Origin: Oscillospiraceae bacterium
Lineage (GTDB): Bacteria > Bacillota > Clostridia > Christensenellales > QALW01
Length of the DNA: 64,000 nt
Assembly (NCBI GenBank): GCA_022009755.1
Contig: CP091722.1
Location: 752,001-816,000 of the forward strand
Direction of reading: 5' to 3'
Part shown: positions 43,333 through 53,220 of the stretch, piece after piece
Layout: every line of letters begins with the position of its first letter
How positions within the stretch are numbered: position 1 is the first letter of the stretch
Notes under the pieces: model-generated
Databases searched by the model: none
What the model saw: the letters and a program-made list of their open reading frames with translations, nothing else
What the model was told of the DNA's origin: nothing
Program-made: the position numbers and the translations under genes

Positions 43333-44009
43333 TTATTTTTCCTCCGTCACAGCCGCAAGAATTCTTTCCGTCACCGCTTCTATGCTCATTTCCGTGCTGT
43401 CAATAACCACTGCATCCTCCGCCTGTTCAAGCGGTGCCGCCGCACGGTGGGAATCCGCATAATCCCTGTCGACGATATCCTTAAGCACGCGTTCCGGCTC
43501 TACCGTTTCTCCCTTTGCCTTCAGCTCCTCGCATCTCCTGCGTGCGCGCTCCTGTGCCGACGCCGTAAGAAAAAACTTATATTCCGCCTGCGGCAAAACA
43601 TACTTGCATATATCCCTGCCGTCCAATACAAAGCTTCGCTTTTGGGCAATCTCTCTCTGAAGCGTCACAAGATGCTCCCTTACGCACGGAAACGCCGATA
43701 CGGCGGAAGCAAGCCGTGAAACGCAGTGCCGGCGTATATCCTCGCTCACATCTCTTCCGTTAAGCAGCGTGCGCTGCCCTCCCGCTTCATCGTAGTCCAC
43801 CTCGATTTTGCATCCCGGCAGCGCCTCACAAACGCAACCTTCCTTCATTTCCACTCCGTTTCCTGCATGTACAGTCCAACCGCGCGGTACATCGCCCCTG
43901 TGTCAAGATATGCTATCCCCAGTTTTTTCGCCACATTTCTTGCCACCGTGCTTTTTCCGGCCCCCGACGGCCCGTCAATTGCTATATGATATATCCTGTT
44001 TCCTGACAT
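43333..44009 (-). CDS. cmk: Cytidylate kinase (frameshift at about 43856)
   Basis: Phosphorylates CMP/dCMP. Walker A is [20 protein letters not shown] and the NMP site follows in [33 protein letters not shown] and [20 protein letters not shown] are conserved. After LYMQET one G is missing from ACGGAG; its repair gives TGVEMKEGC and a 225-residue protein of normal length. Start MSGNRIYH; a longer N-terminus is unlikely. The plsC gene follows immediately. Confidence 0.92.
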
Positions 44010-44101
44010 ACTTTTCCTCGCCAAAGTCATTTTTTGCAGCAAAGCCGCACCTGTTTCATGTTTGCATCCGCCGTATGCGCCCGTACCAGACACCGCAGCC
44101 T

Positions 44102-44515
44102 TTATATCGCCCTGTGCCCCAGCCCTACGGCTATATCGTTAAGATGCAGCAGCCCTATTGCAAAATATACGGCCACCGCCACATGATCGCCCTTGCGCGC
44201 TATGCCTATCTTTCCTCCCACAGAGAGTCCCAGCGCCTTCGAGCTTATTTGCGTCAGCGCTTCATGTGCCGCCCCGGCGACAGCCCCCTCCTGCAAGTGA
44301 CTGTCGTTGATTATTCCCTCTCTTTTCGCGGCAACCACCGCCCGTTCCACAAACTTGCTCATGGAAGGAATAAACTCTCCCCCGCAATCTACGGCCGCCG
44401 ACATTATTTCCTGCTGCACCAGCCTCTGCTTCAGTTCCTTTTCATCCTCGCGGTCATTCGTCATGCTCATCAGCACGGCCGCCTTGGCAATTTCCTTGCT
44501 GCCCGTGTTTGTCAT
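44102..44515 (-). CDS. HutP-like RNA-binding regulator
   Basis: 137 residues. The C-terminal half reads [20 protein letters not shown] and [16 protein letters not shown], which fits the HutP strand carrying the metal-binding His and the final GxGxH-like ending. The N-terminal helix differs. B. subtilis HutP, with histidine and Mg2+, antiterminates the hut operon. Here no histidine-degradation gene is present; the gene stands upstream of cmk, plsC and ispH-rpsA on the same strand, so the target RNA may differ. Confidence 0.72.
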   Translation of the reverse strand: MTNTGSKEIAKAAVLMSMTNDREDEKELKQRLVQQEIMSAAVDCGGEFIPSMSKFVERAVVAAKREGIINDSHLQEGAVAGAAHEALTQISSKALGLSVGGKIGIARKGDHVAVAVYFAIGLLHLNDIAVGLGHRAI

Positions 44516-44550
44516 TTCTTCTCCCTTCGGATTCTTTCATCCGTATCATT

Positions 44551-45786
44551 TCATCCTTTCAGACCGCTGCCGCCCGATGCGCTCAGCCCCGCCAGCGCAC
44601 CGCTGGAAAACGCTATCTGTAAATTATATCCGCCCGTAAACGCATCCACATCCAGCATTTCCCCGGCGAAATACAGTCCCTCCACCAATCGGGACTCCAT
44701 TGTGGAAGGATTCACCTCTTTAATATTTATGCCGCCCCTTGTAATTACCGCCTCGGAAAAGCCGCGCAGCGATACCGGGTGCACCGGAAAAAACTTCAGT
44801 GCTTTTATGATTCCGGCCCGTTCTTCCCTTGAAAGCTGATCCGCCCGCTTATCTCCGTCCGCTCCTGCCGCGCGCAGCAGCACCGAACGCATACAGGCAG
44901 GCACCAGCCCGGTAATAACATTCTTAAGGCTTTTTCCGCCCGAAGATACAAAATCCCGTATCAGTCTGTTATCCAGCTGCTGCTGTGTAAGCGCAGGCTT
45001 TAGATCTATATATGTTTTCGCCTTTGATATATCCCTGCCCGCCATAACGCTGCTGTATGTAAGCACCAACGGCCCTGATATTCCGAAATGCGTAAAAAGC
45101 AGCTCTCCCTGCTGTGAAAACAGCTTCTTTTTCCCGTCATAGGCATTAAAGGTAACGTTTTTTAACGAAAGCCCCTGAAGCTCCCGCAAATAATCGTCAT
45201 CTGTATTTACCGGCACAAGAGCCGGATATAACGGCGTCACCGTATGCCCCAGCCTGCGAGCCAGCGCAAACCCGCCACCGTCAGAGCCCGTCTGCGGATA
45301 TGAGCATCCCCCGCACGCCAGAATCACGCGGTCGCATTCAATAAAGCCGCAGTCTGTCTGCAATCCGCATATCTTGCCGTCCTTTACCGCAATATCCGTA
45401 ACCGCCGTATTCAGCTTCACCTTAACTCCGCACTGTGCAAGTCCCTTTGCAAAGGCCTTAATTATATCGCTTGAATGATCGCTCACCGGAAACACTCTGC
45501 CGCCGCGCTCCGTCTTAAGCGGTATTCCCAGCCCCTCCACCATCGCGCACAACTCCTGCGGAGAAAGCGTATTAAATGCGCTGTACATAAAACGCGCGTT
45601 GCGCGGAATATTTTCAAGCAGCTGCTGCTCACTGCATGCATTTGTAACATTGCATCTGCCCTTGCCGGTTATATACAGCTTTTTACCCAGCTTTTCATTT
45701 TTTTCAAGCAGCACCACATCCTCGCCGGAGGCCTGTATAGCCGCCATCATTCCCGCAGCACCGCCGCCCACTACCGCTATTTTCAT
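44551..45786 (-). CDS. HI0933/YhiN-like flavoprotein
   Basis: 411 residues. The FAD site is AVVGGGAAGMMAAIQASGED near the N-terminus; LGKKLYITGKGRCNVTNAC and VILACGGCSYPQTGSDGGGF are signatures of the HI0933 family, as is the ending GGYNLQIAFSSGALAG. The NAD(P)/FAD-dependent reaction is unknown. It is followed by the HutP-like gene on the same strand. Confidence 0.9.
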   Translation of the reverse strand: MKIAVVGGGAAGMMAAIQASGEDVVLLEKNEKLGKKLYITGKGRCNVTNACSEQQLLENIPRNARFMYSAFNTLSPQELCAMVEGLGIPLKTERGGRVFPVSDHSSDIIKAFAKGLAQCGVKVKLNTAVTDIAVKDGKICGLQTDCGFIECDRVILACGGCSYPQTGSDGGGFALARRLGHTVTPLYPALVPVNTDDDYLRELQGLSLKNVTFNAYDGKKKLFSQQGELLFTHFGISGPLVLTYSSVMAGRDISKAKTYIDLKPALTQQQLDNRLIRDFVSSGGKSLKNVITGLVPACMRSVLLRAAGADGDKRADQLSREERAGIIKALKFFPVHPVSLRGFSEAVITRGGINIKEVNPSTMESRLVEGLYFAGEMLDVDAFTGGYNLQIAFSSGALAGLSASGGSGLKG

Positions 45787-45858
45787 TTATACTCCGCCGT
45801 GTTTTTTGAATTGTCAGCAACGCCGCATTTCCGTCCGCACATTCGCCCGCCGCGCTTC

Positions 45859-46725
45859 TTATTTTCCGCTTGCATATACATTATGCTCTATCCATATTTT
45901 TTCAAGCTCTTCAAAATTTGCGCTTATCTGCTCGCGTTTTTTCATGCCTATGGCCACAATAAGGGCATTAACAACGGAAAACGGTGCCACCAGCGAATCC
46001 ACAAAGCTTGTCATGTTGCTCTTTGCGCAAAGCGTAAGGTCGCTGTGCTCACACAGAGGCGAAACCTCGCTGTCTGTTATGGCTATGCACTTTGCCCCCT
46101 TAGAAGCGGCAAAGCGCATACACTCTATCGTGCGGTTTGAATATCTGGGAAAGCTTATGCCTATAAACACATCCTTTTCGGTTATATGTATCATTCTTTC
46201 AAATACATCACCTATTCCGGAGGCAACCGTTCTTACATTGCGCATCATAAAATCAAGATAATATCCCATAAACTGCGAAAGCGGAGCAGCAGAGCGCACA
46301 CCCATAACATACACCTTATCCGCCCCCAGAATCGTGGAGACAACGCTGTCAAAAACCGCCGGATCGATCTCGCTCAGGGTAGCCCGTATGTTGTCTACAT
46401 CGCCCTTGAGCACCTTTGCAAGCACTTCGTCCTCCTTCAGCTCTCCCGTCATCTCTATAAGCTGTACCGTGGTAAGGCGGTTGCGTATAACATCCTGCAT
46501 GGCTCTTTGAAGCTGCGGATATCCGTCATAACCCAGACTGTCGGCAAAGCGCACCACTGTTGATTCGCTCACTCCCACCTTTCCCCCCAGCTTGTTTGCC
46601 GTCATAAACGCAGCTTTATCATAATTCTGGCGTATATAATCGGCAATGCGTTTATGCCCCTTGCTCATCTTTTTATATTTTTCTTCGATTTTTGCAGTAA
46701 GCTCAGTTCTCTCCATGGTCAACAC
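45859..46725 (-). CDS. MurR/RpiR-family regulator
   Basis: 288 residues. HTH_6 domain (KMSKGHKRIADYIRQNYDKA, then VGVSESTVVRFADSLGYDGY) and a SIS sugar-phosphate-binding domain (ADKVYVMGVRSAAPLSQFMG, then VFIGISFPRYSNRTIECMRF). It would repress or activate sugar or amino-sugar genes according to a phosphosugar ligand. No sugar operon is adjacent. ATG 46725 or 46716 could be the start. Confidence 0.88.
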   Translation of the reverse strand: MLTMERTELTAKIEEKYKKMSKGHKRIADYIRQNYDKAAFMTANKLGGKVGVSESTVVRFADSLGYDGYPQLQRAMQDVIRNRLTTVQLIEMTGELKEDEVLAKVLKGDVDNIRATLSEIDPAVFDSVVSTILGADKVYVMGVRSAAPLSQFMGYYLDFMMRNVRTVASGIGDVFERMIHITEKDVFIGISFPRYSNRTIECMRFAASKGAKCIAITDSEVSPLCEHSDLTLCAKSNMTSFVDSLVAPFSVVNALIVAIGMKKREQISANFEELEKIWIEHNVYASGK

Positions 46726-46887
46726 ACGCCCTCAGGGCTTCCTTTCCCGTCGCCGGGCTCCGTATATGCGGCACTCCCGGATTTAATGCTATAATTTTAC
46801 CCTTATAACGCGAAAAATGCAAGTTAAATTTCACAAAATTCCGTTTTTATTTCAATTCGCCCCCTAAATCGCCATAAATACGGCCTC

Positions 46888-47538
46888 CTACTCCTCGCTC
46901 ATATCATTTTTTGACTGTATCCATCCCGGAATACTGCAAATTTCCGAAAGCACCGGCGCATACCTTTTCAGCTGCTCTGCCTGCTTATGCCCCCCTGCAA
47001 GCAATATGCAATCAGCTCCCGCCGCCTCTGCCGCCTCCGCATCATGCGGCGTATCTCCTATAAAAAGGAATTTTCCGTCAGGTCGGTCCCTCCTGAGCCG
47101 CTGTGCAAGCCCTGCCTTGCCTCCGGCCAGTATATCCTCCGTTCCGTACACTGCCGATATCCCCCTGATTTCGGTGTTCTTCATCTGCCGCAAAAGATAA
47201 TCGGTTCTGGAAGCGGAAAGTATCACGCTTTCTATCCCCTCTTTTTTCAAGGCATCCACCGTCTCCTGGGCGCCCCTTCTTAACCGGCACGAATCACTTA
47301 ACGGCTGATATATCTCCATATACTCCTTTGCCAGCTCATCAAAGGAAATAAGCGAAAAATCAAAGCCCGCTCTTTTATAATAATCTTTAACCGGAAAACC
47401 GAATATCTCCCTGTATTTTTTCGCATCCAATCTCTTCAGTCCGTGTCTTGCCAAAAGCTCGTTTATGCTGTAAATACAAATGTCAACATCATCAAAAAGG
47501 GTACCGTTCCAATCCCATACCGCGCAGTTCCATCTCAT
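46888..47538 (-). CDS. HAD hydrolase, phosphoglycolate phosphatase-like
   Basis: 216 residues. Motif I is VWDWNGTLFDDV (DxN instead of DxD: D-W-N), motif II VILSASRTDYL, motif IV FLFIGDTPHDAEAAEAAG. It belongs to the Gph-type HAD family; substrate unknown. The Asn in place of the second motif I Asp is common in some relatives. ATG 47538 follows AGAGGA; the longer frame upstream lacks support. Confidence 0.82.
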   Translation of the reverse strand: MRWNCAVWDWNGTLFDDVDICIYSINELLARHGLKRLDAKKYREIFGFPVKDYYKRAGFDFSLISFDELAKEYMEIYQPLSDSCRLRRGAQETVDALKKEGIESVILSASRTDYLLRQMKNTEIRGISAVYGTEDILAGGKAGLAQRLRRDRPDGKFLFIGDTPHDAEAAEAAGADCILLAGGHKQAEQLKRYAPVLSEICSIPGWIQSKNDMSEE

Positions 47539-47776
47539 AAATAATTCCTCTTGCCGCATTATTGCCCGGCTTTCGTCCCTTACGGTCTCCGTTTTCAAAA
47601 GCCCTGCTTGCACTTTTGTATATTTTCTCACATCTTCTTAAAAAACGCAAGCCGTCCTTCGCGCACCGCACATGCCCGTTCCGTCCCTGCGGCGATGCCG
47701 CCCCCGCGCCTTCCGATAAGACCGTTTTTGCAAAAAAACGCCTGCCAGTTTTTATGCGCGGCAATGCAAAAAACAT

Positions 47777-47804
47777 TTGACAACATTTCCTGTTTGGATA
47801 TACT
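47777..47804 (+). promoter_or_regulatory. Promoter of the T-box aspS-gat operon
   Basis: Consensus TTGACA (47777-47782), a 16-nt spacer and TATACT (47799-47804). Transcription would start near 47811. Confidence 0.75.
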
Positions 47805-47810
47805 ATTAAT

Positions 47811-48105
47811 CAAATTAAAAGCTATGAAGGGAAGATTAAGCTTTCATAACGCATCCTCAGAGAGCCGCAGCAGGTGCAAGTGCGGCGATGCCGGAAAGCC
47901 GACGAACATCCCGGAGCCGCCGACCCAAAGCCTGATTTTACGGCAAGTAGGCTCGGACGGGTAGCCCGTTACAGCAAAAAAAGCATATTGGTGCTTTTAG
48001 AGGAGTTCTGTACAAAGGCGTACGGTTCATTTGGGTGGTACCGCGAGATTCATTCTCGTCCCATACAGGCGGTATCTCCGCGTATTGAACCTGCGCCTTT
48101 TTTAC
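47811..48105 (+). ncRNA. T-box riboswitch leader for aspS-gatCAB
   Basis: The T-box sequence GGGTGGTACCGCG is at 48033-48045. Upstream, stem I features are visible: GAAGGGAAGA near the start, an AGAGAG motif, and AGGTGCAAG at 47873-47881. The antiterminator can compete with a later GCGGTATC; a T6 tract lies at 48098-48103. Uncharged tRNA should stabilise the antiterminator and open the operon. Candidate specifier codons are GAC (47922-47924, Asp) and AAC (47905-47907, Asn); I cannot settle which. In an organism with GatCAB either amino acid makes sense. Confidence 0.88.
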
Positions 48106-48154
48106 ATTTACGCACAAGCGGCACCGAGATTTCATAAAAAGGACGGATGCAAAA

Positions 48155-50107
48155 ATGAAACGAAGCTGTTACTGCGGCCGGCTGCGCCGCAAAGATGTAG
48201 GGCTCAACATCACCGCTCAGGGCTGGGTGCAAAGCAAGCGCGATATGGGCGGCGTGATTTTCCTTGACCTGCGCGACCGCGAGGGCGTGCTGCAGGTGGT
48301 GTGCGATGCCGCCTTGCTTTCCCCCGAACAGTTCGCTATGGCGGAGCATATAAAAAACGAAAGCGTCATAACCGCACGGGGGCTTATACGGCTGCGCAGC
48401 GCAGAAACCTACAACCCGTCAGTGGAGACCGGCGAAATCGAGCTTGCCGCAGATACGCTTGAGCTGCTCTCTCCCGCCCAAACCCTGCCCATCAGCATAG
48501 ATGACCGCAGCAGCGTACGGGATGAGCTGCGCCTTAAATACCGGTTTCTTGACCTTCGGCGCCCCTCTATGCTTAAAAATCTCCGTCTCCGCCAAAGCAT
48601 CTCCTTTGCTGCTCAAAGCTATCTTCAAAGCGAGGGCTTTATCGAAGTTGAAACTCCCATGCTTACAAAAAGCACACCGGAGGGCGCACGCGATTATCTG
48701 GTGCCTTCGCGGGTGCACCCCGGAAGCTTCTACGCCCTTCCCCAGTCTCCGCAGCTCTTCAAGCAGCTGCTTATGATAGGCGGCATAGACCGCTACTATC
48801 AGATAGCCCGCTGCTTCCGAGATGAAGATCTCCGCGCCGACCGGCAGCCGGAATTCACACAGGTGGATATGGAAATGTCCTTTGTCGATCAGGAGGACAT
48901 CCTTATACACCTTGAAACAATGTTCACATATATTTTTTCAAAGGTCATGGGCTTTGCCCCCAAGCCTTTTGTGCGCATGACATGGCAGCAGGCAATGGAC
49001 ACATACGGCACCGATAAGCCGGATATACGCTTTGATCTGCCGATAACCGATGTAACGGACATCGCCGGCGGCAGCGCCTTTTCCGTGTTTGAAAATGTCT
49101 GCAAAAGCGGCGGGCGCATACGCGCCATATGCATAAAAAAGGGCGCGCTGTTTTCCCGCAGCACAATAGATGAGCTTACGCAAAAAGCCATATCCTACGG
49201 CGCCAAGGGCATGGCATGGATCAACATCCGCCCCGACGGTCAGCCCGGCTCAATATTAACAAAATATTTCTCAAAAGAGCACATGCATGCATTGCTTGAT
49301 GCCGTATCCGCACAGCCCGATGATCTTATTATCTTCTGCGCGGACACACTCTCGGTCGTACGCAGCGTTCTTGGCCGTCTGCGCCTTGATATTGCTCATA
49401 TTCAGGGTCTTGCCGAAAAAGACGATTATCGGTTTTTATTTGTAACCGATTTTCCCATGTTTGAATACTCCCAGACAGAGCAGCGCTATATCGCCATGCA
49501 CCATCCCTTTACCATGCCCTATCCGCAGGATCTTCAATACATCAAAACCCGCCCCGAGCTTGTCCGCTCCCAGGCCTTTGATGTCGTGCTCAACGGCACG
49601 GAGCTGGGAAGCGGCAGCATGCGCATCCACCGCCGCGATATTCAGCAAACCGTTTTTGAAGCCTTGGGCTTCACCGAGGCGGAAATACGCCGTCGTTTCG
49701 GCTTTTTCGTGGATGCCTTCAATTACGGTGCGCCTCCGCACGGCGGCTTTGCCTTCGGACTTGACCGCCTTACCATGCTGCTGTGCGGCGCTTCTTCCCT
49801 GCGCGATGTCATAGCCTTTCCGAAATTGAAGGATGCCTCCTGTCCCATGACCGAGGCCCCCTCCTTTGTCGATCCCAAACAGCTTGCAGAGCTTTCTCTG
49901 AGCACGGAAGCAAACGGCGCTCAAAGCAGCGGCAATAAATCGGTCGTGCGCCCGGAGATAAACATCGAGCACATCGCGGCGCTTTCCAAGCTTGAGCTTC
50001 CCGGCGAAAAAAAAAGGCCACCCTCTCCGCCGCCCTTGAAGAAACCGCCGCCTTTGCCGCCATGCTCTGCAATGCTCCGACAGGTAATAAGGAAACCGAA
50101 CATATAG
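48155..50107 (+). CDS. aspS: Aspartyl-tRNA synthetase, naturally continuing into GatC
   Basis: Class II bacterial-type AspRS: anticodon-binding OB fold (LNITAQGWVQSKRDMGGVIF), motif 2 FRDEDLRADRQPEFTQVD, a GAD insertion, and motif 3 GAPPHGGFAFGLDRLTMLL. The synthetase part ends about residue 585 (VDPKQLAELSL). With no stop, the frame runs into the GatC start (VVRPEINIEHIAALSKLEL), then breaks at a nine-A run (50007-50015). One more A restores the rest of GatC to 50232. The enzyme should charge tRNA-Asp and, in this setting, tRNA-Asn. Confidence 0.9.
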   Translation: MKRSCYCGRLRRKDVGLNITAQGWVQSKRDMGGVIFLDLRDREGVLQVVCDAALLSPEQFAMAEHIKNESVITARGLIRLRSAETYNPSVETGEIELAADTLELLSPAQTLPISIDDRSSVRDELRLKYRFLDLRRPSMLKNLRLRQSISFAAQSYLQSEGFIEVETPMLTKSTPEGARDYLVPSRVHPGSFYALPQSPQLFKQLLMIGGIDRYYQIARCFRDEDLRADRQPEFTQVDMEMSFVDQEDILIHLETMFTYIFSKVMGFAPKPFVRMTWQQAMDTYGTDKPDIRFDLPITDVTDIAGGSAFSVFENVCKSGGRIRAICIKKGALFSRSTIDELTQKAISYGAKGMAWINIRPDGQPGSILTKYFSKEHMHALLDAVSAQPDDLIIFCADTLSVVRSVLGRLRLDIAHIQGLAEKDDYRFLFVTDFPMFEYSQTEQRYIAMHHPFTMPYPQDLQYIKTRPELVRSQAFDVVLNGTELGSGSMRIHRRDIQQTVFEALGFTEAEIRRRFGFFVDAFNYGAPPHGGFAFGLDRLTMLLCGASSLRDVIAFPKLKDASCPMTEAPSFVDPKQLAELSLSTEANGAQSSGNKSVVRPEINIEHIAALSKLELPGEKKRPPSPPPLKKPPPLPPCSAMLRQVIRKPNI

Positions 50108-50232
50108 CACCGCTTGATAATGTTATGCGCCCGGACATTGCCGCAGCGCCTTCCATCACCCGTAAGCAGCTGCTCGCCTGCGCCCCTGAGGCCGCCGAGG
50201 AATATATTTCCGTTCCCCGCGTCGTGCAATAA
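49940..50232 (+). CDS. gatC: GatC subunit, C-terminal domain of an AspRS-GatC fusion (frameshifted)
   Basis: The chain VVRPEINIEHIAALSKLEL, after one A is added to the A run at 50007-50015, continues ATLSAALEETAAFAAMLCNA, PLDNVMRPDIAAAPSITRKQ and ends EEYISVPRVVQ. This is GatC: helix, PLDNVMRPD, and the SVPRVV tail. There is no start codon with a ribosome binding site at the junction, so GatC is made only as part of the synthetase chain. It holds GatA and GatB together in the amidotransferase. Confidence 0.8.
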
Positions 50233-50304
50233 ACGCACCGACCTCGCCGCAAAACAGTTCAAGCCTTCCCGCAGCGTCTTTTGATAAATTCCGGAGGATA
50301 ATAT

Positions 50305-51711
50305 ATGGATATAACCGCAATGACACTCAGCGAGCTTCTTGCTCAAAGAAAAAAAGGGCTCAGTGCATCTGAAATCACGGAGGCCTTCCTCGAAAAGGCT
50401 CTTCTCAACCGTTTCAACAGCTTTATCACCGTCACCGCCGAGCATGCACGCGTCCGCGCAAAGCAAACCGAAAACGCCGACGGTGCCTTTGCCGGCATAC
50501 CGTGCGGCATTAAGGACAATATATGCACCGCCGGCATCCGCACCACCTGTGCCTCAAGGATGCTGGAAAATTTTGTTCCGCCGTACAGCGCCCATGTTGT
50601 AAAAAAGCTGGATCAAGCCGGCTGCGTAATGCTTGGCAAGCTGAACATGGATGAATTCGCAATGGGCTCCTCCACGCAAACCAGCTATTTCGGATCCGCG
50701 CTTAATCCCTGCAGCCCCGACCGTGTCCCCGGAGGCAGCAGCGGAGGCAGCGCGGCAGCCGTTGCGGCGCACGAGGTTCCGTTCGCTCTGGGCAGCGATA
50801 CCGGCGGCTCCATACGGCAGCCCGCCGCCTTCTGCGGCGTTGTCGGAATGAAGCCCACCTATGGCCGCGTATCCCGCAACGGACTTGTCGCCTTCGCCTC
50901 CTCCCTTGATCAGATCGGTCCCATCACACGCACCGTGGAGGATAATGCGCTTGTGCTCAGCGTCATAAGCGGCAAAGACCCCGGCGATTCCACCAGCCTT
51001 GATGCCCCGCGCGGCTTTTCCTCCTTTATCGGCAAAGATATACGCGGGCTTAAAATAGGCATATTGACCGACGCTATGGACCTTCTCAAAGATGCCGACA
51101 CCACAGCCGCCGTAAACGGCAGTATAGCCCTTCTTGAGCGTCTCGGCGCCGTCATCGTGCCCGTATCCATGCCAACGCTCAAAAACGCTCTGAGCGCCTA
51201 CTACATTCTTTCCTGCGCCGAGGCCTCCAGCAACCTTGCCCGTTTTGACGGCGTCAAGTACGGCTATCGCGCCGCCGGCTGCTCCGATATAAACGAGCTT
51301 TATAAAAAAAGCCGTTCGGAGGGCTTCGGCGACGAGGTGCAGCGGCGCATCATGCTTGGAACCTTCGTTCTCAGCTCCGGCTACCGCGATGCCTATTATA
51401 AAAAAGCGCTGCGCGTGCGCACCGAAATAATCGAGGATTATAACACCATATTCGGGCAATGCGACTGTCTGCTCTCTCCCGCTACCCCAACTCCTGCATG
51501 GAAACTTGGCGAAAAGCGCAGCGATCCCACCGAAATGTATTCGGCCGATATCTTCACCGTGCCCGTAAATATAGCAGGGCTTCCCGCGCTCTCCCTGCCC
51601 TGCGGCAAAAGCAGCACCGGCCTGCCCATCGGGCTTCAGCTTATAGGTCCGCGCCTTTCGGAGGGGCTGCTGTACCAAGTCGGCCATGCCCTTGAACAGG
51701 AATTGCTTTAA
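50305..51711 (+). CDS. gatA: Asp/Glu-tRNA amidotransferase subunit A
   Basis: 468 residues. The Ser-cisSer-Lys triad lies in AGIPCGIKDNICTAG (Lys), GGSSGGSAAAVAAHEVPFAL and GSDTGGSIRQPAAFCGVVG. It frees ammonia from Gln or Asn, which GatB uses to convert Asp-tRNA(Asn) or Glu-tRNA(Gln). CGGAGG precedes the ATG. In one operon with aspS-gatC (70 nt upstream) and gatB. Confidence 0.95.
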   Translation: MDITAMTLSELLAQRKKGLSASEITEAFLEKALLNRFNSFITVTAEHARVRAKQTENADGAFAGIPCGIKDNICTAGIRTTCASRMLENFVPPYSAHVVKKLDQAGCVMLGKLNMDEFAMGSSTQTSYFGSALNPCSPDRVPGGSSGGSAAAVAAHEVPFALGSDTGGSIRQPAAFCGVVGMKPTYGRVSRNGLVAFASSLDQIGPITRTVEDNALVLSVISGKDPGDSTSLDAPRGFSSFIGKDIRGLKIGILTDAMDLLKDADTTAAVNGSIALLERLGAVIVPVSMPTLKNALSAYYILSCAEASSNLARFDGVKYGYRAAGCSDINELYKKSRSEGFGDEVQRRIMLGTFVLSSGYRDAYYKKALRVRTEIIEDYNTIFGQCDCLLSPATPTPAWKLGEKRSDPTEMYSADIFTVPVNIAGLPALSLPCGKSSTGLPIGLQLIGPRLSEGLLYQVGHALEQELL

Positions 51712-51777
51712 GCCCTCCGCCGCACATTCCGACACCGTAAAATGCAAACTTAATGTCATAAATAAGGAGAAACGGCA

Positions 51778-53220
51778 ATGAGTCTCTACGATAAATACGA
51801 AATGGTCATCGGTCTTGAAACACATATCGAGCTTAAAACCCATTCCAAGATATTTTGCTCCTGCCCCACCGAATTCGGAGCAGCGCCCAATACCCATGTC
51901 TGTCCCATATGCTCCGGCATGCCCGGAACACTGCCCGTACTTAACTCGCAGGCGGTCGATTATGCAATAATGGCGGGGCTTGCAACAAACTGCACCATCG
52001 CCCCCTATTCCAAGCTGGACCGCAAAAACTATTTCTATCCCGATCTGCCCAAGGCATATCAAATATCCCAATACGAGCTTCCGCTTGCCTCAAACGGCTT
52101 TTTAACCGTGGAAACACCGCAGGGCACCAAGAAAATCGGCATAACAAGGATACATATTGAGGAAGATGCCGGAAAGCTCCTACACACCTCCGAGGGCACA
52201 TATATTGACTATAACCGCTGCGGGGTCCCGCTTATCGAGGTTGTCAGTCAGCCCGATATGCGCTCCGCCGATGAGGTGCGCGCATATCTTCGCAAGCTGC
52301 GCAGCATTATGCTCTATATAGGTGTGTCCGATTGCAAAATGAACGAAGGCTCCCTGCGCTGCGATGTCAACCTTTCGGTACGAAAAAAAGGCAAGACGGA
52401 GCTGGGCACCCGCTGTGAAATGAAAAACCTCAATTCCTTTGCCTTCATCGCAAAAGCCATTGATTACGAATTCCGCCGTCAATGCGAGCTTGTCGAAAGC
52501 GGTGAGCCCGTAATTCAGGAAACCCGCCGCTTTGATGAATCTTCCGGGAAAACTCTTTCCATGCGCTCCAAGGAAGAAGCGCAGGACTACCGCTATTTCC
52601 CCGAGCCCGACATCCCGCCCATAATAATAAGCGGCGAGCACCTTCAAAGGCTGCGCCTTGCCATTCCCGAGCTTCCCGACGCACGCATCGGTACATATAT
52701 TTCATGGGGCATAAACGCAGAAACCGCCGAACAGCTCACCGCCGAAAAAGACATATCCGACTATTTCCAGGCCGCCGCCTCTCTGTGTCAGGATCGCATC
52801 GAGCTTGCAAAGCTTATCACCGGCGAGTTTTCCCGTCTTTATCAAAGCAATCAGGAGGATACGGCTGCAAACGGTAATTTCAGAATATCCCCCGAACATA
52901 TTGCCGTTCTCTGCAATATGATCTCCGACGGCCGAATCAACCGCGGCACCGCCAAAAAGCTTCTGGGCATACTGTGGCAGGAGGATTGCGATCCGGCACA
53001 ATACGCGCAAAAGCACGATATGCTCCAAATTACGGATCCTGCCATTCTCCGCGAATTCTGTGAAAAAGCCGTCACCGAACAGCACAAGGCGGTATCGGAA
53101 TACAAAAACGGAAAGCAGGCCGCATTTCAATCCGTACTGGGCTGCGCCATGGGGCTCTCACGCGGAAAGGCGCACCCCGTGCTGCTGCAAAGCATTCTTA
53201 AGAATATGCTTTCCCGCTGA
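51778..53220 (+). CDS. gatB: Asp/Glu-tRNA amidotransferase subunit B
   Basis: 480 residues: VIGLETHIELKTHSKIFCSC with the zinc site, then CPICSGMPGTLPVLN, DRKNYFYPDLPKAYQISQYE and GVPLIEVVSQPDMRSADEVR; C-terminal GatB/YqeY tRNA-binding part. It phosphorylates and amidates the misacylated tRNA. Ribosome binding site AAGGAGAAA. Last gene of the T-box operon; a terminator follows at 53309. Confidence 0.95.
   Translation: MSLYDKYEMVIGLETHIELKTHSKIFCSCPTEFGAAPNTHVCPICSGMPGTLPVLNSQAVDYAIMAGLATNCTIAPYSKLDRKNYFYPDLPKAYQISQYELPLASNGFLTVETPQGTKKIGITRIHIEEDAGKLLHTSEGTYIDYNRCGVPLIEVVSQPDMRSADEVRAYLRKLRSIMLYIGVSDCKMNEGSLRCDVNLSVRKKGKTELGTRCEMKNLNSFAFIAKAIDYEFRRQCELVESGEPVIQETRRFDESSGKTLSMRSKEEAQDYRYFPEPDIPPIIISGEHLQRLRLAIPELPDARIGTYISWGINAETAEQLTAEKDISDYFQAAASLCQDRIELAKLITGEFSRLYQSNQEDTAANGNFRISPEHIAVLCNMISDGRINRGTAKKLLGILWQEDCDPAQYAQKHDMLQITDPAILREFCEKAVTEQHKAVSEYKNGKQAAFQSVLGCAMGLSRGKAHPVLLQSILKNMLSR

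Noticed and set aside
43333..44093. Two separate genes in place of cmk
   Set aside because: The pieces are the N- and C-terminal parts of one cytidylate kinase; one G joins them.
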